Below, in pieces: positions 1 to 8,837 of a DNA stretch of 59,411 bases. Position numbers and translations under genes: made by a program. A model generated the notes under the pieces. The model did not search any database, was not told the origin of the DNA, and worked only from the letters and a program-made list of their open reading frames with translations. The stretch is from NCBI GenBank assembly GCA_003024175.1, contig MDYQ01000172.1, positions 1-59,411 of the forward strand, in the 5' to 3' direction. Within the stretch, counting starts at the first letter, position 1. Each line of letters begins with the position of its first letter. This DNA comes from Planoprotostelium fungivorum (lineage: Eukaryota > Evosea > Variosea > Cavosteliida > Cavosteliaceae).

Positions 1-254
1 ACTCTTCACTCTTTTAACTTTTCAAGGATATCATCTGAGAACACAAGATGTTGAATCTCTGCACGTAGCTCTTCCTTTGTTGGATTTGCTGCACCAGCTC
101 CCCATGATGACATTCCACATCCTCTCTCTCCAAGTGTAGCTGCCAGCATCCACCAGTCAACTGCAGCAGAAGCAACTTGATAATTACTGAGATCCTGAGG
201 GATATATGCAAGAGTGGAGGCTGATTTCTGGCCAAAGCAAACTACACTTCCCAA
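1..254 (-). pseudogene. Truncated duplicate of the 3' end of the kinase-like gene
   Basis: Bases 1-254 match 523-776 almost exactly, with about four substitutions. They encode the same C-terminal kinase-like segment, ending in the same stop at position 6. The match breaks at the N at 255, after which the sequence is unrelated to the intact gene. It lacks the HxD/DLG region and everything upstream, so as seen it is only a fragment. It is either a recent tandem duplication, since truncated, or two alleles/contigs joined at an N. The N exactly at the break favours a mis-join, but the few mismatches allow a real copy. Confidence 0.8.
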
Positions 255-522
255 NCATAAGACCAAGTCCGTGAGAGATCACGGACGCGCCAAATAATTG
301 CCCCAATTACAACGGCCGGAGTTTCCCCGAATTTCCGTCTTTTGAGAAACACGCCCTTTTCACAGAAACATTTCACCGGCTCTTTTCCATGACTTTTATT
401 GGAGATTTCTAGTTCAAGAATGAACAATTTGAATACAATAAAATCACTTCTCAAGTCTTCCACATAGGAAGCAACCAGCAGTTGTCACTCTTCTTTATCA
501 TTCTACGGGGTCTAAGGACCTC
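255..522. other. Spacer between the two kinase-fragment copies
   Basis: No convincing coding potential. A minus-strand open frame (about 70 codons) crosses the N and has no recognisable motif. The segment separates the two near-identical copies and begins at an undetermined base. Confidence 0.4.
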
Positions 523-527
523 ACTCT

Positions 528-2318
528 TCACTCTTTTAACTTTTCAAGGATATCATCTGAGAATACAAGATGTTGAATCTCTGCACGTAGCTTTTCCTTT
601 GTTGGATTTGCTGCACCAGCTCTCCATGATGACATTCCACATCCTCTCTCTCCAAGTGTAGCTGCCAGCATCCACCAGTCAACTGCAGCAGAAGCAACTT
701 GATAATTACTGAGATCCTGAGGGATATATGCAAGAGTGGAGGCTGATTTCTGGCCAAAGCGAACTACACTTCCCAAATCGATGAGGATAAAGTTGCCTGC
801 TTGATCGATGCAGATGTTGCTGGGCTTCACGTCCATATGGGCAAGTTGGTGGCCATGCAGACAGGACAGAGCATTCTTCATGTGTTGCCAGAGTTTTCCT
901 GACAGTAGTCGTGACAAGTCTGGCAAATGCTCCAAAGTGGTTGGTAGGAGTGGCATGATCATCAGTGGGTTGCCTCTGTTGCTTTCTCTCAGGCTGTACT
1001 TGATGATATATTCGCTCTGAAGGACTGGTATGGCAGTAATCCTATCCTTCTCTGCGTTGTTGAGGGTCTTCAGCACGTGGGGAACTGCGTCCCTATCGAA
1101 GCAGATGACCAAAGAATCGCTGACTCCAATGGATCTGTTGATCCTGTAGCCCTCAACCCTGAAGTCTTGCTCTGTGGCAGTCTGAGGAAGTTGGTTGGTC
1201 TCTTCATAGATGCTCTTAGCGAGTTTGCTGTCTTGTCCCGCCAAACATAGATTACATTGTTGTGGGAAGCGCTTCAGACAACGGTCTATAACATGAGGGT
1301 TGATGTCACGTTGTCCGGCAGACTTCACCAGATCGATCAAACGAGCATCCAAGGATCCTGAAGGGTTCAGAACTCTTAAAATCCCCTAGGATATCATATG
1401 AATGTGTGTCAGATATTCAAAGAATTCTTGCGCAAGCAGCCAAAACAACACCCAGGGCCGCCACTATGCGAGCTACAGCCTGAGAGGCCCGTAGAGCCCC
1501 ATAGAGGCCCTGGGGACACCGCGACGAGAATAAAGAGAATAAAAAGAGAATAAAGAAGGGTCGACTCTCACCGGTGGGGGTGGCTCCTTGTGCGGGAGGG
1601 GTAACACCGTGAACAGTGTAGGGTATATTCTCCACAGCGTTGTCTACAAGGATGCCAACATCATCAGATCGCTTGAGGGTGATCGATTCGGCTTGTAGTG
1701 TGAANTCTGTGCTGGAAGATGGATTGTCAATGGGTGTGACCCTATTGTCTCTTGCTCTCCAGGCCTGATAGGCTGATATGATTCTATGGAGCGCGAATTT
1801 TTCAAGCAATTGGAGGGTGTCCTTGAAGAGGTTGTAGTAGGGGGCGATTGAATGGGCAGTGGAGTTGGCAGGATATAGCGTGACACAGATGTTGACAATG
1901 ATTCCCACAAAAAAGAGAAGAACACCCACTCCAATTTGAATTCTGCTTCTTCAGTCGATCAATTCAAGGACTCACGATCAACATTCGACCCCTCTCAGCC
2001 GCCCCTATGCAAGCTAGAGCCTGAGAGGCCCGTAGAGCCCCATAGAGGCCCTGGGGACACCGCAACGAGAATATAGAGAATAAAAAGAGAATAGAAGGGT
2101 CGACACTCACCGGTGGGGGCATTTGGAGATGTGTATGCTCTGATTTCATCAAACTTGGTGGTGATGTTGCCTGCTGCAGCCCATTCTCTCAGAGTTGATC
2201 TTGCAGCGTCCTTAAGAGCCTGATCTACAGCTCTATGCAGAATCTTCTTGTCTGCAGGGTTGGCAGCGGTGATTGCATCCGTGATTTGGTCAGCAAGAGT
2301 TTCGTTTGAGGTGGCCAT
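528..2318 (-). CDS. Protein kinase-like protein, multi-exon, divergent
   Basis: The C-terminal exon (about 1387-528) encodes a kinase-like fold: catalytic-loop motif HMDVKPSN, then DLG in place of DFG, and no clear glycine loop. This suggests a divergent kinase or pseudokinase. The only in-frame initiator-like codon in this exon is TTG at 1352. The frame stays open upstream to a CTAG acceptor at 1388, so I join the exon to upstream exons. Exon 1572-about 1945 has a hydrophobic stretch (VGVLLFFVGIIVNICVTLY), a likely membrane segment, and carries an N at 1706. Exon 2318-2111 begins with ATG (MATSNETLADQI). Joining exon 2 at donor 1571 to the kinase exon at 1387 keeps frame; the join between the first two exons does not resolve cleanly, so this could be two genes or an assembly error. 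The function is unknown; signalling is only a guess from the fold. Confidence 0.5.
1464..1571 (-). repeat. Repeated intron-like element, copy A
   Basis: On the minus strand this runs from a GTGAG donor (after CCCCCACCG) to a GCATAG acceptor-like end. It is about 95 percent identical to 2005-2110. It contains a CT-rich part (TTCTCTTTTTATTCTC) and a GC-rich part in which GGGCCTCTA and GGGCTCTAC alternate. It is about twice the usual intron length here. The true acceptor may lie further on, at 1388. Confidence 0.7.
2005..2110 (-). repeat. Repeated intron-like element, copy B
   Basis: Near-identical partner of 1464-1571. It begins with the same donor after the same CCCCCACCG exon end and finishes with the same GCATAG, followed by GGCGGC in both copies. 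The copies differ by a few substitutions and a short indel in the CT-rich tract. Confidence 0.7.
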
Positions 2319-2417
2319 GAGATACAATCTGAAATGAGAGTCAGAAATGTGAAGATGAACCAATGTTATGAAAGCCCAGAGGCCAACTGTTTTTTCTATT
2401 TGGACATATAAATTTAC

Positions 2418-2844
2418 CTTATAGACGGCTTAGAAGTGGCGGGGATGGACAACGAGGCGATACGGATGAGCTGTGGAAGAGTCAGAATAATGGAACATGA
2501 TTCAGCCGGCCAAGCGTGCAATTGAACGTTCTTACCTTCGAAACGAAGGGGTGACGAAATGAGACGGATTAAGACCTAAGAGAATCAGACTAAAAACATT
2601 CACCAACGTCCACAGAAGAAGCCGAGTATTTGATTCGAATATGTTACCTGTGAAGGTGGCAGAATGGTCTTCAAAGAATGAACGGGCGAGATACGGACCA
2701 AGACCTGGACTGAAAGTAAGACAATTTAAAGACGACGTCTTGAACCGTGGCCAACGTTCAATTCTATATTATTAGTTACCTTTGAGGACGGCTTGAGTAA
2801 GATCTCTGGCAGTTGGTGTAATAAAGAGGATACGAACCCAAGAC
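2418..2844 (-). other. Four short exon-like units, degenerate repeats (possible 5' exons)
   Basis: Minus-strand segments 2844-2780, 2709-2648, 2575-2536 and 2470-2418 (40 to 65 bases) each follow an acceptor (CAG or TAG) and end in a donor (GTAAC or GTAA). Three begin with GTCTTG/GTCTTA or a variant followed by a CGTAT/CGTCTC core, and two contain AAGCCGTC near their ends. A final acceptor (TTTCAG) lies just before the ATG at 2318. They look like serially duplicated non-coding 5' exons of the kinase-like gene, or a small exon family. No protein domain is visible. Confidence 0.35.
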
Positions 2845-3049
2845 CTGATGTGAGACTTAGAATATTGAATGAAGATGCGGTTGACGTCTTCCAAAGGTTC
2901 TCGTCTTACCCGTGGTGCTTGCTCTTGGTTTCGTGGAAAGTGATCTCTCGGGTAAAAAACCGTTGGCAAATTACCCGCGGGTGAGTTACCGTATGAACGG
3001 AAAGATGTGCACCACTTTGTGGTTCAGCAAGCAAGCGGGTGGTGTATAG

Positions 3050-3250
3050 AGATTTTTACCCAATCCGCACAAAGCATGTGCTGAGCACAAAAAAATTTAT
3101 AAATCATCTTCTAAACATCTGTTATGGTCTGTACATAATAAAAATCAGTGTTTTCCACCCAGTCTGCATAAAGCATGCTGTAGGCACACAAAAGCTTACA
3201 AATGTTTTGCAGAGAATGTACAAACTGATCACAGGAAGCATTCAGTGTAT
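3050..3250. repeat. Degenerate direct repeat, about 99-base period
   Basis: A unit with CCAATCCGCACAAAGCATG followed by a GCACA-rich stretch recurs 99 bases downstream as CCAGTCTGCATAAAGCATG, again with GCACACAAAA. The surrounding DNA is clearly AT-richer than the genic part of the window. No gene is seen. Confidence 0.55.
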
Positions 3251-3270
3251 GTTCAGTTGTAGATAAATGC

Positions 3271-3358
3271 ACTATAATATTCCCTTTTTATATGATGCCA
3301 GGCTGTCAAAACAGTTGGAAGAATTTGCAGCATTATAGTAAAAGTGAATATTATAGTC
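3271..3358. repeat. Inverted repeat, MITE-like hairpin
   Basis: The arm at 3271-3290 (ACTATAATATTC then CCTTTTTA) is complementary, with one or two mismatches, to 3339-3358. About 48 bases separate the arms. This is the size and AT-rich make-up of a small non-autonomous element or a decayed pair of terminal inverted repeats. No target-site duplication is evident. Confidence 0.5.
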
Positions 3359-3429
3359 CATTTCTCTACTACTCATATGAATAGGCTGAGCTGAAATAGA
3401 ATCAATTTATTTGTGGCTCACAAGGCCGT

Positions 3430-3600
3430 TCAATTGTTCTTGAGGATGTCCTTTGCTGCGTCAAGAAAGGCTTTGTTGATGTTGGAAGTGCTCAATCCCT
3501 CCACTCTTTGACAAGCTTGCTGACCACCACTCCTGGTTTGGGTGATGTAAGACATCTGTTCTTTCCAAGTGTCTCCACCATAGTCCAGAAGGATTGCCAT
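3430..3600 (-). CDS. Small ORF, 56 aa, or last exon of a disrupted gene
   Basis: An ATG at 3600 opens a 56-codon frame that starts MAILLDYGGDTWKEQMSY and ends DAAKDILKNN before TGA. Its composition is protein-like. The frame is open for about eight codons upstream of the ATG and then meets a stop. Just upstream lie a homopolymer run and a LINE-like tail, so this may be the surviving last exon of a gene broken by insertion. I do not recognise the family. Confidence 0.35.
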   Translation of the reverse strand: MAILLDYGGDTWKEQMSYITQTRSGGQQACQRVEGLSTSNINKAFLDAAKDILKNN

Positions 3601-3639
3601 ATCCCCTCCTAGTACCTCAACTCACATATATCTCTTTTG

Positions 3640-3771
3640 CTACTTTTTTTTTGGGTCCCCCCACTGGACTGCAGAGTTCAAAGTGATCAGTTGGCCAGCA
3701 ATGGCTTAGCAGCCCCTAACGGGGTCAAACTGATATCTGAATAAAACCTGAACCTGAACCTGAACCTGAAA
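3640..3771 (+). mobile_element. LINE-like 3' end with hexamer tail
   Basis: A run of T is followed by a GC-richer segment, then AATAAAA and about four copies of CTGAAC, after which unrelated AT-rich sequence resumes. A 3' UTR ending in a polyadenylation-like signal plus a short tandem tail is typical of CR1/L2-like and some other non-LTR retrotransposons. No reverse transcriptase is present upstream, so it would be a strongly 5'-truncated copy. This is inferred from structure only. Confidence 0.45.
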
Positions 3772-4342
3772 TCACAATGTGTTAGAAACAACTTATCTTC
3801 AATTGTTGAAATTGACAGTAATCTACATGTCCAAAACTCTTTTGATGCAGAAAATATGACTAAAAATGACAAAACTTCTCAATTACACATGCAAAACATA
3901 CAGAAAAATACTCAAAAATCGAGCTGTCTGCGCACGCGCAGTGGGGGGTTTTGTCAAATTTTCTATGTTTTTTTGAATATCTTTTATCTTCTATCAATGT
4001 TTCTTAGTATTAACAAGACCACGCATGCACGGTCTATTATATCTACAATAGAGCTCATGATGTTATTGGGATAATATTCAAATTCACCTCAATCACCACT
4101 GTGACCATAGTTGACCATCAGATATTGGAAAACTTCATTACATATTTCTATGTACAACCAACTATGGTGCAGTGAAATGCAAGATTGCTGTTAAATTAAA
4201 AAAAGACAGTTATTGGTTGCAAAAAAATGGTACTGTTTTTTCTGAGCTATTAGGTTTGTATGTTCTTGTTATTTCTCAATGGTCTGATCTGTGTGAATAA
4301 GGGATATGCTGAGAGCTGCCACAATGGGTCTGAATCAGCACA
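3772..4342. other. AT-rich spacer
   Basis: No open frame of note and no clear repeat. Plus-strand ORFs here are short and low in complexity. Base composition matches the rest of the 3.0-5.1 kb island. Confidence 0.4.
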
Positions 4343-5090
4343 ATGAACAAACCTAAGAACATTCTTGGATGTGTGGCAAAACATACACCTCCTGAGGTGT
4401 TTCAAAAATGTGTTGAACAGTATGATGATCCAGATGCAAAATATGATCAGTATAAGACTGTTGCTCTGTTTGTATGACCAACATTCAATTCTTTCACATA
4501 TGCTGAATTTCTCAATCTGCTATATGGTACAATTTTAAGACCACCTCCTGGGATGAAGATTCAACATTTACCTAAGGGTATCAGAGAGTATGTGAGTAGG
4601 AACCCTGCAGATTTCAAAGATTACCTTGATGAGATATCAGCTGAGACAAAGTATCTCAGCAATATAAGCAGATTAGTGAAGAAAGAATGGTCCAGATGCA
4701 AGGAACAGAATCAGGAATTCTGCAGGCTGCAGGGGATGTTACAGATGAAGATGTGGATATCGAAAATGAGTAAACTGGAAGTTCAGAGGAAAACATAGGA
4801 AAACAGACTGATACAATGATATAGTCTCTCAGCCTCCACAAAGCATTGTAGACTATTTACAGCTTAGGATATAGAATACAAAGATTAGAGGCAAGAAGTG
4901 TGAACTGAATGAAGAATCTGACAACTAAAGGGATTATTTGAGAAGGAGCTAGCATCATACAATAACAAAAAGCAGTGTGTGAAGATGAACAACAAGAAAT
5001 ATGAAGAAAGGCTACAGGATTTGATAGAAGAGAAAGAGAAAGAGTACAAGGCAGAAATGAAAAGGGTACAAATAGAATGCAAAAACAAGA
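4343..5090 (+). pseudogene. Decayed gene, plus strand, unknown family
   Basis: One plus-strand frame, opened by the ATG at 4343 (MNKPKNILGCVAKHTPPEVF), shows protein-like composition over most of 748 bases but is broken by stops at about 4475, 4796 and several more before 4900. The sense segments are a globular N-terminal part, a middle part (LPKGIREYVSRNPADFKDYL) and a lysine/glutamate-rich coiled-coil-like end (EERLQDLIEEKEKEYKAEMK). The frame stays the same throughout, so the lesions are nonsense changes rather than frameshifts. No family is recognised; a viral or transposon-borne origin is possible because the DNA is unusually AT-rich. It ends where the RNase H fragment on the other strand begins. 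Confidence 0.45.
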
Positions 5091-5464
5091 CGGCCGCTTC
5101 AATTGCTTGTAATTCTGCGTTGTTGATCTCCTGTCTGCCGAGCAATCTTTCCTATTGTGACTTCCTCTCCGTGTACTGTGATGTATCCTGATCCCGCTAT
5201 CCCTTCTCTCAGAGTGCCATCAGTGAAGATGACTCCTCCTTGATTGTCTCCTTTCCATTCGCTTGTTAGATTTTCACTTATAGCAATCCATTGCGTTACG
5301 TGATTTTCTACCAATTTCAGCCATCGATTCCATCTGGCTCCTTTTCCTGGTGCGTCCCAATTCATTGAATCGAGTTGATTTGCTGTCATTGATCGTCCGC
5401 CTTCAATTATCTGTCCAATGAATTTGATTCCGTTCTTCCTAAGCGCTTTGATGATTGATGACAT
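5085..5464 (-). mobile_element. Retrotransposon RNase H domain fragment, frameshifted
   Basis: Reading minus from the ATG at 5464, the frame carries a motif of the type IFTDGT followed by GSGYITVHGEE. It then shifts at about 5130-5145 into a frame with NNAELQAIEAAV. TDG...GxG and (A)ELxAIxxA are the first and second catalytic-acid regions of RNase H type I in non-LTR retrotransposon polyproteins. The later D-containing motif and any reverse transcriptase are absent, so this is a dead fragment. A short upstream segment (RWNRWLKLVENHVTQWI) may be linker sequence. It abuts the decayed plus-strand gene. Confidence 0.65.
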
Positions 5465-5863
5465 GAAACATCACAGGAGTGATAAAAGCGTTTGTCTCTA
5501 AAGTGACATTGCCGTGTACGGTGAAGTGAAGGAGATTTGTTGAACATAGGCGTAACACGTCTGCCAACAAAACAACAATGAACTTCTGACAAATTTATCA
5601 ATGAAACCAACCACACTGACAAGATGGGGAGAACTGATGGAGATTCTCTCTAAAAAGAAGGTTCAGTAGTGTAAGAATAGAAGCGTAACTGTAGTGGTCA
5701 AAGAAGATGACAAGGTTTTAACTTCAGGTGATGTCAACATCTGGCATTTATTATCACCTGCTGAATAAAACATATAGATAGGACAGTCCAAGAGTTGCAA
5801 TGGTCGGTAGACTCCAAAGCCACCTATGCATATATCATCAACTGCAAGAAATCTTTGATGTTA
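5465..5863. other. Spacer between RNase H fragment and GBP 3' end
   Basis: Nothing identifiable. It probably holds the 3' UTR of the GTPase gene at its right side. Confidence 0.4.
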
Positions 5864-8755
5864 CTACCATGAAGACCATTCTAGGCTGAGGATTTCGTTT
5901 TTTAATTCTCTTTCTACAAACTCCTCCGCTACTCTCCTCTTCAGCTTTTGGGATTTTATCAAATTACCTGGAGAGGGTCATGATTGATATGAAAGGCGTT
6001 CCTTACTCAGTTCTCCCTCTAAGATAGAGATGGCTTGTTGATAGAATGAACTAACAAAATAATAATCCTTCTTTGCTCGTAATATCCTCCTTTTGGCATT
6101 TTGAAGAGCTTCTTGACTTATTTCTGTGATCTGAATGCGTTGACATTAAAATGACGTGCATGTACTAACCTCTGCTATGTTTTGTTTTCGCAGAAGATCA
6201 GCTCGTCGTGAGATTGATTCTGTAAAGTGCTGGTAGTGTTGATGAAAAATTGGGTGGTCAACAAAGGGAGACAGATGATTTGCTACTTCGCTGTTTTGCT
6301 GTCAATTCGATTGGCATGGTCAATCCTCACGTTTCAGCTTGCAGTGTGGCATTTCGTATATGGCCCTCAATGATATCATATTCTATTGTATGATTAATTA
6401 CATTTCTCAAATATAATTACCTAATGGGAGCTCAGAATACAAAGGGCTCAGCTCTGTCTTGAATGCCTTTGTCAGATTTTCGAATGTGCTGTTGAGTAGT
6501 TGCTGTATTTTATCTGTATCTTTCAGATTAAGGCATATAGTGTAACAGTCACTATTGTTTTCTTCCATCAGATTACTTCTGAGTTGTTGAAATGAGAAAT
6601 TAGTTGCATCACGAATTTTGTGATAAAAATCTTCGTCTTTGTAATTACTTGCACCCTCATTCCATGTCTTCCATCCTTTTTCTATTCCCTCCTGTCCTAT
6701 TCAATGATATCTCTGTGAAGTACTCACATTGATGATCTTCTCAAATGATTGTGCAGGCACAGCCAAATCTTGTACATGTATGTCCACATGCTTGCTGACT
6801 GTTTGACAACTATGTGTTCCTAGATTCTCCAATCTGCTCTTGATATCTTGAATGTTCCTGATCACGTCAAAAGTGATGTTTTCAATTGCATACTTTTGAA
6901 ATTCGATCGATTGTACTCCTTGAATCTGCTTGTGTAGGTTGAACCATGCTGACCTCACTTTGTTTGCGTCATCAAGGAATGCCCATGTAGACTCAAACTT
7001 CTTCTTTGCATCGGATACAGAGGCAGACTGCCTTTTTCCCAGCTCTCTTGATGTCACCACTTCACCAGCAATCCTACTCTCCTCAGTTGGGTCATTACAG
7101 TATAACATACCTTGTTCCTTTCTCTTCGTGTTCCAACACGTCCCTTGAATAGCTTTCAATTGCCTTCTCGATGGCCCTCTCAAATCTCAGAATGTATTCA
7201 TTAGTCATCCTGCCGACTTGTTTGTCAAACTTTTCTGCTGCGTATTTGAATCTGTCCGTCAACCCAAAGAGAGTTGCATTGATGTATCTCCACGCCCTGC
7301 TCCTCTCCGACTCAATCAAAGCCTTTTGGTGGCGAGGACTCTTCAGCTTGTCTTTCATCGATTGGATTTCGTGGGTACTCTCTGCCTTCTCGACTTCTCT
7401 GTCCATGGCTGATGATCGTTTATACGTTGTTATAAACAGTTGTATTCTCACTGTTTCGGAACTGATCCACTGCTTCCTCCACACAAGTGTTCTGTTGGAT
7501 CTGTAGGAAAGTATTCCACATAGAGGGAATGGTAGGAAAGTTTTGAGTGTTGGCGTAGTGAACCAAGAGATTCAAAATAGCCAGTAGGCTGCCACCTGAT
7601 GAATAGACTCCTGGACCCTGCGTACGGAATGCGTTGTCGGCATCTCGGAAAATGTCTTGCTTCATTTCCTCAAGATATCGTAGAAAAGAAGGAGACAGTT
7701 GCTCTTGTTCAACTGCTTCTGTTAGACCTTGAATGGAGAATGTGACGTACTCGAGGAGAGATCGAGAAGGAGACTTGTGTCTCTGACTGGCAGAAACAAC
7801 GTGTGACATTTGACCGAAGTGAAAAGCGTGGCTAGAGACACTTTTCTCTCGTATTCACTGAAAGTGGGATCCTGTGTGCTTTCGATACGGTTCAGAAGCC
7901 ATTCGGTGCAGGATGACTCTCCCTCCAAGTTCATGATAAAGTCTTCACAAAGTCAACCGAGGATTCAAGTTCCACTCACCTCGTATGACCCAATGTAAGC
8001 CCGGAAAGTGGAATTCAGGCGCGTTCTCTAAAGCTTCTTCCTCCTGCCTCTTCTCTGCTTTGATTTGGAACAACTTTGCACGTCTAGCCAATTGACTTGA
8101 GAGTTAGGGAGGTTGCTGATGGATCAACAGGTATAAGGATACTGTAGGAAATCTACGTCTGCTTGTGATATATGCCGAAATGTGTTGTATATCAACTGTG
8201 AGCTCAGGAGTGTACTGACAGCAAAAATCTTTGCATCGTGAACTGTTGACTGTTCAATCAGGTGTGGTACTCCACCAAATCACCTTCAGAAATGTTCTCT
8301 CCAAAGAAGCCTTCAGAATCAAGCAACAGGACGGGGTACTCGAGTGATCCTTCTCGCTTGGTCAACCATCCCCAGATACCCTTTATTTTGTCAATGAAGG
8401 AGGAGTCTTATTCTCACCTTCGTCTTGGCCTTGACGCTGTTTCCAACTTCGAATTTCTGTGCTTGAGATTGTGCATCAGATCCGATGAGCTGGTTCATAA
8501 GAAAACTCTTTCCAGTCCTGGTTGTGCCAACGACCCCGATCACAACTAGGGGACCATCTAAAGAAGAGAGCAAGTCTCTTCCTTCGGACGTTACACGCAT
8601 CTGATCGTCATGAGACCAAGATACAAGCTGTGTAGGACCATTCGAAGAGTGGAAAAGAGATGTAACTAGTATCGTGAGCAGAAGTGATAGGAAGAAGTAT
8701 GGATCCTACTTAAATGGAATGAGAGGAATAGGAACAGAAGTGTGTCTCTGATCAT
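5864..8755 (-). CDS. GB1/RHD3-type large GTPase (guanylate-binding protein family) with signal peptide
   Basis: A dynamin-like large GTPase of the GBP/atlastin class. After the start at 8755 a hydrophobic leader (MIRDTLLFLFLSFHL) is spliced to the mature part. The P-loop is GTTRTGKSFLMNQ, and the switch region GNSVKAKTKGIW is split by an intron with donor GTGAGA. The DxxG-type motif is LLLDSEGFFGE. The helices VHDAKIFAVSTLLSSQLIYN correspond to the GBP segment with LLSSxxxYN. The end of the G domain reads FPGLHWVIR. A long helical, charged C-terminal region follows over about seven exons, ending KNEILSLEWSSW. Introns are 30-60 bases. I started at 8755 because the first exon gives a clean signal peptide and the next ATG (8600) would remove it. 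Animal GBPs are cytosolic, but plant and protist GB1 proteins can carry leaders, so a luminal or membrane-anchored role is possible. Exon borders at the 3' end are less certain. Confidence 0.85.
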
Positions 8756-8837
8756 TGGGTTGCAGATCGTTTTGATTTTCGTATCTGGGCTCAAAAGATT
8801 GAAACGCAGCAGATCAGATCTGAAGATCAAAAAACCC
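8756..8837. promoter_or_regulatory. Shared divergent promoter of the GBP and CPSF1 genes
   Basis: Only 82 bases separate the two start codons on opposite strands, so both 5' UTRs and core promoters must lie in or overlap this stretch. No TATA box is obvious. Confidence 0.5.

Noticed and set aside
8742-8837. Upstream in-frame ATG for CPSF1
   Set aside because: Adds a basic hydrophobic leader absent from the family and falls inside the divergent promoter.
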